Source: a virus. Taken from it: a stretch of DNA of 48,188 bases. Where the stretch lies: positions 1-48,188 of IMG/VR virus record IMGVR_UViG_3300021085_000055; one strand, given 5' to 3'. A program made the translations under genes and the position numbers. The notes beneath the pieces are model-generated. The model was not told where the DNA came from and ran no database searches. It was given only the letters and a program-made list of their open reading frames with translations. Within the stretch, counting starts at the first letter, position 1, and each line of letters starts with the position of its first letter. This document shows, one piece after another, positions 17,964 through 29,900 of the stretch.

Positions 17964-20900
17964 TTATTTTTCTATGAACAGCCAACCATTAGCTACATTA
18001 TAATATACTAATCCAAATGCTGCTCTATTAACATCAATTGTTAGATCTGAATCTCCGCCTTCAATTTTATGACCATTTCTTCCAATTGTAATAGCGTTTG
18101 TAGCAGCCTGACCAGTTCCATCAATAATTCTAATTTCATCTCCAAGCGATGCAGCTACTGGAAGATTAACTGTTTTAGTAGTGCTTGTATCAATAATTAA
18201 TCTTTGCCCAGCGACCGCAGTAATCGGTGTTGTAGTAATCTCTGCCCATGCTGCAGGAAGATTAACTCTTGCTGCAACATATGCACTATCAACTAATCCC
18301 TGTAATGCTTGTTCATTAACAGTAACATTACCTGCTTTATTTTCAATTGCAGTAATTGTGATTTCATCAGATGCGGAAGCACCAGACGTTAGTGTAATAG
18401 TATTTGTTATTGGATTAGATGTAAAGTCATCTGAATCCATAAGTTTAATACCATTTTGGAATACACTAAAGTTACTTGAATCGATTCCTAATGTTTTAGA
18501 ATTAGCATCAGCACCAGTAAACGCTGTTTGACCATTTGTAGCGATAAACTTAAAGGTGTTTATAAATGTATCGCCAACCATAATATGTGATGTCGTTTGT
18601 AATAAAGTATTAATTACAAGATCATCACCCGAGTCAGCAGTAAATCCATTTAATGTTATTGAATTTGCTGCAGCATTAACTGTATAATCTACAGCAGATA
18701 TTAAACGAATACCATTATTAAATACTTGATAATTATCAGTATCAATTGCTAGAGGTAAGCCATTTTTATCATTACCAGAGAATACTGTTTGTCCAGAATC
18801 AGCTTCAAAATAATAATTAGCAAAACTAACGCCAGTCGTAGCTGTTCCGCCCGATGATCGAGCCGCAACATATGCGCTATCAATCATTCCAGTTACAGCA
18901 GCAGAATCTGTACCTGCTGGTAACACGCCTGGAGCCCAATACTTATTTGAGTTGTCCCAAATTAATATCTGACCTTCAGTTGGCGGAGTTGTATGAACAT
19001 CTTGAGCTAATGTAATGATATTACCTGTTGTTGATCTAGTTAATGTTTGAATAACTACATCATCTGAATCAGCTGCGCCTAATGTTAAAGTAACAGTATT
19101 AGTACTAGAGTTAACATTATAATCTTCAACTCTATTTAAACGAATACCATTTAAATATACTTGATGATTACTATCTGTTATTGATAGAGATTGTGAATTG
19201 AGATCATTACCAGTAAATGCTGTTTGACCAGCTGTTGCTCTAAACTTATAGTCTTTAAAATTAGTTTTACCAGCAAGAATATAGTTAGCTCCAGTACCAG
19301 TGCTAATATTAGTTATGACTAAATCATCTCCAACATTTGCTCCAGTAGTAAGAACAACTCCTGTTGTTCCAGATACTGTATAATCAATATCTTTAAGAAG
19401 GTGAATACCATTTAAATATACTTGAATTCCAGTAGCAGTTACTGCAAGAGTATTACCAGCAACATCAGTACCACTAAATGTTGTTTGGTTAGCAGTTGCA
19501 GTAAATCTAAAGTTAGAATATTCAGATGAAACTGCAGCACCACCACTAGAAGTTTGTCTTGCTTGAATATAATCGCTATCAATTAAAGCTATTATTGTTG
19601 CACTATCAGCTGAACCGCCAGCGCTAGAAGCTGCTCCTGGAATCCATTTACTTGTTGCGGTATTATATACTAATGCTTGTCCATTTGTTGGAGATGGAGC
19701 ATTAACATCTGTAAGAGCACCAAGTGTTGTTACTCCAGCTGAAGATCTTGCTAAAACATATGCTGAATCAATCATCCCACTTACGGCTGAACTATCAATC
19801 CCTTGTGGAACAACTCTTGCTTGAACATATGCTGAATCAACTAATGTTCTTACGCCGACAGAATCATATTTTTCTCCAATAAGAGCTGTAATAGTAGTTG
19901 AGAAATTAGCATCATTTCCAAGTGCAGTTGCAAACTCATTTAGAGTATCCATTGCAGCTGGAGCCCCATCAATTAAATTATTAATAGCAGTGGTAATATC
20001 AGCGCCAGAAGCAAGATCTACCCAAGAACCAGCATGAGCAAAATATGCTTTGCCTGTTGCATGGACATGGGCGAACATACCATGATAAGACGCAGCGCTT
20101 GGAAGATCACTTAGCGCTGAATAAACATTAGAATATAGGATCTTATTCGCACCCATATCCAGATCTTTACCGGTAATATTGCTATCAACTCGTAAATCTG
20201 TATAATATAAATTTGAATCTTCGGCAAGATTCTTTGTAGTTGCTCCACTTAGATCAATTGGAAGAGCCACACCTAAAGAATCAGTAGTAGTAAATACACC
20301 ATTACTTTCTTTAATTCTTATTCCACCAAGATGGATAGTTGAACCACTTAAATATAAATCTCTCCATGCAGCAGTTGAACTACCGAGATCAAATAATTTA
20401 TCTGCACCTGGAATAATAGTATTGAATGTTACGTTAGTATTTTCTAATGGAATGCCTTGCCAATTTCCGCCTTTTGCTATTCTTGCAGTATTATCACCTG
20501 TAGTAACTGCAACCATACCAGTATGCGTAGCGGCATTGGGTAATGCACCAGTATTGGATGCACTTGATTTAAATGTAATATTATGGCTACCAAAATCAAC
20601 TGGTCTACTGCCTATTCCAGTTATTAGATTAACATGAGCACTATCAGCTATTGATTTAATATAATCACTATCAGCTACAAACTTAATATAATCGCTATCA
20701 GCTATTGATTTCACATAATCTGAATCTGCAATTGATTTCACATAATCTGAATCTGCAATTGATTTCACATAATCGCTATCAATGATTCCTTTAATATAGT
20801 CACTATCAGCTATTGATTTTACATAATCTGAATCTGCTACTGATTTAATGTAATCACTATCAGCTATTGATTTAATATAGTCCGAATCTGCTGCCGATTT

Positions 20901-23900
20901 AATATAATCGCTATCAGCTATTGATTTAATATAAACATCATTAGCAATAAATTTAATGTAATCACTGTCAGCTACCGTTTTAATATAATCGCTATCAGCT
21001 ATTGATCTAATATAATCACTGTCAGCTACTGTTTTAACATAATCACTATCAGCAATTGATTTAATATATTCAGAATTAATAATAAATTTAAAATGATCTG
21101 AATCAAGTTTACCAGCAGCAACCAGATCTCCTTTTTGTATTCTTCTGTTAATAAAGTCTGAATCCATAATGCCGTCAATAATATCAACACCATTAATGTG
21201 ATATTTCATACCTGCAGCAATATTAATACCGTCTTTTGCGATTTTGGGGAGAGCAGGTACGCCTATGTCAATTGCAAAATTGCCAGATGGAGAAGTGCGG
21301 TCATAAAGTATTGATGACCGAGTCGTTGTAGCTTCTGGATCAATCTCATAGCCACCAAGTTCTTGTGATAAAATATTTGATGTATTTAGAGCAACACCAT
21401 TTAGTAGTATTTGAGAGGTGCCGCCGATATTACCAATTTCTAAATTTCCTGCTTTACCATTACCAGACTGAATTTTTGCATTGCCGGAAACTAGTAAATG
21501 ATAATTAGGATCAGCAATTGCGCCTATACCCATTTTAAAGCCAGGAAGATCACCATTAAATACGCCGCTAAGTTCACGCCTCATGTAATTGTTAGTAGTT
21601 AATATTTGATTAACTAAACCAATTCCTTCATCCGAATTTAAAAATGCAGTATCATCAAGATTCGCCATAATATAATTTTGATCAATCGCCTGTTGATAAG
21701 TTTGACCTTTTGTAAATCCATGATTTTGTTGTCTTTCAAATACATAATCAGAATCAAAATATTCTGTAGCAGAATCAGGACCAATATAAAATTGTGCAGT
21801 TTGGTGAGTAAGATAAACTTGATTTCCCTGATGCGAATCAAGAATCTTATCACCTTGCCAATACAGTGATTGTACGTTAACACTACCATTAACATCTAAA
21901 TCGTAACCAGGTGATGAAGTTTTAATCCCGACTCTTGGAGCTGTAGTACAAAGATAACCAGTGGTTGCATCATTGTAAAAATACATTGATTTCGGCATAG
22001 TTGCTCGATAGTGTGTAGGATCAATATGTGATTGTACCCACGCAGCATCAGCATTAAATCTTATCCAAGCTTGATTAGCAACATTGTTTCTAATGTAATG
22101 ATAAAGAGTTTGACCTTGATGATATGCATCACCCGACCAATTTATGCTTCCATCAATATCTACCATATAAGCCGTATTAGGACTTACTTTATTAACCCCT
22201 ACTGTTCCACCCATCAGAGCTATGACATTATTAGCTGCAACAGTTGCTTGTACAGAACTACTTGTATATGAACCAATTGCAACAGAATTTGTTCCAGTTA
22301 CAGATACACCGGAACCTATCGATATTGCACCGTTACCCGAAGCTTGAGCATATGAACCTAAAGCCATACCGCCATTACTGACAATGTTTTCTTTACCAAA
22401 TCCAAACCCATTTTCGCTTACATTATTTTTATTACCAAATGCATAAGCAAGATTAGATGTGCCACCATCAACAGCGTTCTCGTAACCATAAGCGTGACCT
22501 CCATTAACAATAGTATTTAGATCGCCATAAGCCCAGCCAAAATCAGTAATTATATTGTCTTTACCGTAAGCATCACCAAATCCAGTAATGTTATTACGAG
22601 TACCGTAAATATTCCCGCCTTTGGTTTGTACATTTTGACCACCAAATATATAGTTACCCTGACCCCCATTTGCGGAACTGTTTCTACCGGTAAGGTTTTT
22701 GTTGTCTGAACCATATACCCTTGTTCCATACCAATTCTCATTAGAAGAGCCATATACTTCTGAATTATATACAATATTTTTATTTTCATTGCCATAAACT
22801 TTAGCCGCGTTGTTTACAGTCTCATTTGCATCACCATAAATTTTAGCATTTTTAGATGCACCTGAATTAACAGAACCAAATACATGTGATTCAGAGATAC
22901 TAGTATTATCGCCACCAAAGACTCTAGAAGCTTTACCAGTGGTATTACTAACTCCAAATGTAACTGATCCATTACCAGATCCAACATTATCTTTACCAAA
23001 GACAGTGGAGTTATTGCCACTTGCTCTATTAGATACACCGTAAGATATAGCACTTTTTCCAGTTGCATCAGTATTAATACCAATTGCAACTGAGTTATTA
23101 GCAGACGATTTACTTCCAATACCAATCGCGGTAGATGTAGTACCACTTGCTGCCACGCCTGAACCCATTGATACTGCGGTTTTTCCTGCAGCTGAACTAT
23201 GACCTATTGCTATACCACCAACACCAGTAGTATTATTTTGACCTATTAAAATAGAGTTTTTTGGCGGTGCTGTGCCTGCGCTGGTAGGATAATTATCTCT
23301 ACCAATATTTAATCCTGCTTCTCCGCCTGTTAAATTATATCCAATTGTTACAGCATTTATTCTTGTATTAACAAGTAAAGATCCAATAGCAGTATTATTT
23401 ACGTGAGAAGGTTGATTGCCATCATCGCCAGTAATATCTCTACCAATTACAACTCCACGGCCAGTTTCAAGTGTTTTACCAATTGCAACTCCACCTTCAT
23501 CTGTTTTAGATGTACCCTTTGCTCCTACGTTAGTGATACCAATACCAAGAGATAGTGAATTTTGCTTATTGCTATTTGTAATATCTTTACCTACCGCAAC
23601 ACTAAATTGTCCAGGATTGGTAATTGTATGTCCTATTGAAACAACTCTAGTAGTGTGTAATGGTTGTTTTGTATGGCCATCAGCAGCATAATCAACGTTA
23701 CCAGCAGATACATTATAACCGATAGCTGTTGAATGATCAGTAGCTACAACATTTGCACCAATACCTTGTGAGAATATGCCAACTTCTCCACTATCCCAAG
23801 TTGCCTTTTTACCGTCAACCCAACCGGCTCTAAAGGCTGCATAGCCAGGAATCCACATTAATCTTGCGCCAGAATCGAGTTGTTCACCTCCACCTGTTCT

Positions 23901-26900
23901 TGGAACTACGCCTGCTTTTGGATGCTCTGAGCTATCAATTAGGATTGAGCTTAAGAATAATACATTACCAGAATCTACGGCAAATCTAGTTTGATCAAAT
24001 GGATCGATCATATCTCTTTTACCGATAATCACGCCGCCTTCTTCATCATAGTATATTTGTTGATTCGGAGACGTTCCTATTCTATTCCAAGGATCGGTAA
24101 TTCTTGATCCAATATAATCATCATTGACAATTCTCATAATATTAGAATCAAAAGATCTTCCAACATAAGGATTAACTAAATTAAAACCTTTTGCTGAATC
24201 ATATGATACTGGATAATATGGACCAAAATAGAATTCAGCAGATTCGCCAGATGTCATGGTTTGTCCAACAGAATCCCAAACAGCTCCACCATATAATGTT
24301 CGCCAAGCTTCATCGGCCCTGCGCTCTTTATAACCAAATAGCAATCCGCCATTTTGGATTTTACCAATACCACTGTCTAATGTAAATCCAGTTTTAAATA
24401 TAGCACTATCTTCAAATGTAAACTGTGTAGTAGCTTTTGCTGAACCGCTATCCCCTTCACTAGCAATATTTAAATTACCACTTAATAAAATTTGTGGATT
24501 GCGAAGATTTCTATCACCAATAACAGAAAGAGGACCTTTAACTGTAAGAGATGCATCATTCTTTCTGCTTCTTGTTTTAACTTTAATTTGATCGCCGACT
24601 GCCAATCTTGTATTAGCTTCTGAATCATAAATGTGTATGAGAGAGTTAGTTACTTCTTCCCATTTCTCTCCACCAGATTCAAGTTCAATATCATTAATAA
24701 ATATTTGTGTTAAACCATTTTTAATATATTCAAGAACATTAGGTGAAGTTGAATTATCAGTATCTTGAAGTCTTAGTCCACTGCGGGACGAGATTGTAGA
24801 TGAAGTTAAAAGATGTAAACCTCTATTAATAATGTCAATAGAATGAGTATGTGTCATCGACGGAGTACTGTCATATCCAGGAATAGATTGCTCGCGTATT
24901 TTAATTTGATTGCCATTGACCCAAGCCCAATCACCGGTAGATATTCCGTTTCCAACAGCGTTTAGCGTTCCTTTTGTTAAAGCGGTAGAATCAAATCCAC
25001 TAGTTAATGGGCTAGTAACATCTTTAGGAGTAACTAACATCACACTCATAAAATTTGAGTCTAGTCCAGGCGTTCCACTGATACTAAAGTCTGCTGCAGA
25101 TTCACCATAGGGCAGACCTGGGCTTGTCGCAGACGTCAGTATTGAATATAATACAGGATCACCATAAATTATTGAATTAGGATGTGTGATGAAATAGCTA
25201 TCAGCTGCATTTACAGTAAAATTAAATATGTATTCTGAATCTACTGTTACCTTAGATCCTTCAATAATACTATGTCCACCAGCGCTAAATCCAGAATCAA
25301 CTCTTACATCACCTCTAACGTATAACTTAGATCCAGGATGATCGATAGGTGCACTATCAGCGCCAATCGCCACGTTAGCATATGAGTTAAACCCAACACC
25401 ACCAAAATAAAGAGTATGACCATCAGCGGATCTTCTCCAATGTGAACTATCATTAGCATGATGAAGAATATAGTTAGGACTAATAATAGTTTTCATATAA
25501 CCAGAATCAATAACAGAAGAAATAACTGCCGAGTCAATATTCATTCTATTTTTTACATAATCATTAGTAACAATCGTTGCAATATAGTCTTCGGTTGGCC
25601 AAGCAGCTTCGTTTCCAAGATTATTAGTAGTAATAATAGGAGATTTATGATCAATTGCAGCTTGACGTGAAGCCTTGTCTTCTGCTGGCCTAGAAGCATA
25701 AGCAGCTGGAATATCTATTCTAGCTTTACCATCCATATCAAGCTGGAATTTCCATCTTGCATTCCCAGTTGCATCGACTTCTTCATAATCTGCAGCATTG
25801 ACATCTATATTATTTTTATTAATTACGACTGGATTTGTTCTGCCCGGGCTTTGGTCATTAATAAGCTGATTGCCACCTTTTAATGACCAGAAATTATCAA
25901 TAGAAACTCTTGCTTGAACATATGCAGAATCAAGATGATTTTCTAGAATTGGAATAAGTCCACCAGTTGGTCTTACAACAAAACTGTCAAATGACATTCT
26001 TTCACCAGTACCAGGATTATCACCAATTGTAAATGTACTACCTGCAATAGATTGTCTAAAATGAACTGAGCCTTCTACAGTAGCGCTATCACCAACAGTT
26101 AATTTACCTAGAACATTTAAATTAGCGCTTGAAGTAGTTTTTTGTTTAGGTATGACATGAATATAATTTGCTGAGGTAGTAACTGGAGTTCCGGTATAAT
26201 CTGCGCTTAAAACTGGAACTGTTAATACATCATCTGTAAATAATTCAAATTTATTAGTATAACCAGCATCTAGTAATCCATCAGCATTTGCATCAGGTCC
26301 AACAAAATATGTATTTCCATTTAGATCTGTAAATGTTCCGCCAGTAATACCTGATAATCTAACACCATCACCTACTGTTAATCCATGAGCTGTTGATGTA
26401 ATTGTTAAATTTGTTCCGGTAGTATCAAATGCCCATGCAGCGCCTGAGACGGGTGCTGCAACTATTACAACTTCATATGATCCGGTCGGTGGGCTTGGAA
26501 CAAATATAGTTTCACTTTGAGTATCAAGTGCAGTAGTACATGCTCTATCAGTAAATAACTCAAAATTATTAGCGTCAACTGCCTGAACAAAATATACATT
26601 ATCAGCAGCAGATGTATAATTAAAGCTACTAGAAGGTCCAGCATTTCCATCAGTGAGACCACTAAATTTAACAGCTAATCCAGATCCAGCCCCACCTCCA
26701 CCAGGATGCGTCAATGCAGTACCACCTCCACCGGCTGATCCAAGTAAATGCCCGCCAGCAGGTACGTTTACAACCGCCGCCGCGGCTTTGGAAACAGAAA
26801 ATGCTGATGTTTGTACAGAGGGTGGAGTAACCGGGGTAGTTTTTATTACACCAGTAACAACAACTGTTGGAGCAGTTCCGGCAATATAGTCTTTAATATT

Positions 26901-29900
26901 AAGACCGCCGATGTGAAGTGTAGCACCACTATCAATATTTACATCACCATGAATATCTAATGTATAATTTCTATTAAAGCCAGAATTATAAATTGTAGAA
27001 TTACCATGTGCCACCTGCGCAGTTTTACCAATCATAATATTGGTATTATTTAAACCTTTATTAACAAGAGCGCTATCAAAAAGACTTGATCCAGAATCGT
27101 TAAAAATTGCTGGCTTCATAATCACAATGCCGTTTTCTAATCCTGTAGGGATAAACGCATTTCCACCTATGAAAGTTGTATTTTTAGCCCCACCGCCAGT
27201 TATTCCACCATATTGTGGATTTACATTATTAACTGAATGTGAATCTTTCCAACCAGCACCAATAATATAATTGTTAGTAAAATTATCATGGAAAACTTCG
27301 TTACTTTCACCAAATATGAAATTTTGATTTCCATTTGTATAAAGAGTATTACTTGTTCCTATTACATAAGATTTATTTGTACTTCTTACTGTAGAAGCAT
27401 TTGCTAATCCGAACAAATTATCTCTACCTATAGTATAAAGATCTGTTCCACTATTCATTGAGTCTTGAATATTATTTTGGCCAAGGAATAGATTATTATC
27501 TGTTAAAATAATATTTTCTTTACCGATAGCAATACTGTTTCTACCTTGTGTAGTGGTAGCAGTGCCTCTAAATACTATATTTCCTTGACTTCTTCTTTGT
27601 CCAACTTTATTTTTTTCGCCAAGAGATATAGAGTTTTTACCTCTAGCATAAGGTTCTTCACCCATACCTATAGAGAAGATTCCTAAATCAGAATTTACAT
27701 GCTCATCAAGTAAAACCTTACCGGCTCTAATAAGTCCAGCTCTTGAACTATACATAAACATATTATTATATGTGTTACCTGGGAAGGTTCCGGCAGAATC
27801 AAATATAGCAGAATCTGTGGATGCATAAGTTAATAGCGTAGTTCCATCAACTTGGAAATCACCTCTAATATCAAATTCTGTATTAGGAGTCGTTTTTCCA
27901 ACACCAACATTCCTTGGTGTTTCCATAAGAATAAATTCTCCATTGTCTTCAAATGGATTGCCGGCGATTGGAGACCCGCCGAGCGGATTTAATTTCATTA
28001 CGTCCCCGCCGTAAAGAATATCACCGCCTACAAATAAATTACCAGCACCTTTAACAGATGGATCAAACATATCAGATTCTCTACCAATCGATACGTTACC
28101 ACCTTGAATAGCTAAAAGATTTTCATCATCAACTTGACCCACAATATTCCGAAGTGTATTAGCCGGATCTTGACCAGCGCCTGGAGTTGCTGTTGATGGT
28201 CTTAAACTAATATTCATGCTGTTATTAGCAACAACCTTACCGCCGCCACCAATAGCAAACGAGTTAGCTCCCTGAATAACTTGATCATGGCCTATAGCAA
28301 ACGATGTATTACCAGAAACTTTATTATTAAAACCAAAAGCAAACGCCAAAGTTCCGCTAACTGAATCTAAAGCACCAAATATAAATGATGATTGTCCGTC
28401 AGCTATATTATCAATACCAATTATATTATTGTTATTGCCACCAAGCGACCTATTTCCTGCACCAATTAACAATGTGCTATTACCAGATGGTAAAGCCATA
28501 TTGTTTTTACCAAACATATAGCTTGCATTTCCAGCAGTAGTATTATTATGGCCAATCAGAACACTATTAATACCAATTGTTGTTGCAAACCCACCACTTC
28601 GATCTGAGTTTTCAATTCCTATTAATACATTATTCCCACCTTTAACTATATTGCGCTGGCCCATAGCAATTGAATTAGTGGCGCCGGTGTTAACACTACT
28701 ACTATCACCTACAACAAAACTAAAATCACCTTTAGCTTTAACATTTTTGCCAAATGCTACGGAATAAGTACCAATATCGTTCCAGCTGTAATCGTTATGA
28801 TTTGTAAAATAGCCGCCGCGAGTTGCAGCTTTACCCGGAATAAATGAAAACCTTGAACCTTTATCTGAATCTATATCAGCTTCATCATAATTAGCTAAAC
28901 CACTATATATAGTTTTTGCATCTAGATGCATTGATATCTCACCTGAAGTTTGGGGAGAATAGCCAGCATCTGTATTAAGTGGACCTTTAACTTGGAATGG
29001 GCCACCATGTACTTCAAATCGTGCTTTAGATCTAGTAGTTCCTACACCTATTCTACCAAATCCTCCAGATGGATATGTAGCAGTAAAATCTCTTGGCTCA
29101 AAATAAGCATTATCTATATTATCAGATGTAAATAGACCGCCGCCAGTAAACGGAATTCCGTTTTGCATAAGAGAACCGGTGAAGTTAATAGTACCATCTT
29201 TATGAACTTCAAATAAAGAGCTATCTTCAAGAGACATTGCTCTTATTAGAACTGATACATCTGAATCGTTTGCAGCATTAACACCATCTCCAGGAAATCT
29301 TCTAATCGATGCCCCGTCTGCTTTTGATATATCACTTTTAAAATAGTTGATAGGTAAAGTAGATTGTAAATAGTGTCTACCCTGTGAGTCTTTTCCAGCG
29401 TGAGAAGCACTTATTTTTAAACCATAAAAATCTCTTGTTTGAGCTGAATCAGGAAAATATACTGAGTTAGCATCAAAATTATTTCTTAATTCAGGTCTAT
29501 ATTTGTAAGATCCAATTTTTACTCCGGATGCATCGATATTACCAGTTGATTTATGAACAATAAATCTATTCCATCCAGAGTCTTGCGCAACTTGTTTTGC
29601 TGTCATAAGACCATCAAAAGAAGCACCCGCCGCTAAACCGTAATAGAAAGATTGATGTTCGCCAAAATGTAATTCGCCGCCTTGAATTGAGTCGCTTAAT
29701 CCTACAGTTAAAAGCGCACCAGGCACTAAAGAGTTAACTCTGAGTTTATCAAACACAGCTGGTGCATATGATATAACTTCACCGGTTGGTAAAATAGTTA
29801 ATCCTGTATTTACTCCTTGTGTTGCTCCAATCCGTAATCCATTAGTTGAATCATATAAAAAGTCAGAATCGCCTTGTAAAGAAAAATCAGGTCCTACATG

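Noticed and set aside
20643-21101. Direct 27-bp repeats as a possible minisatellite or origin iterons
   Set aside because: They are in frame, uninterrupted and coding (SDYIKSIAD units), which explains them without a replication role.
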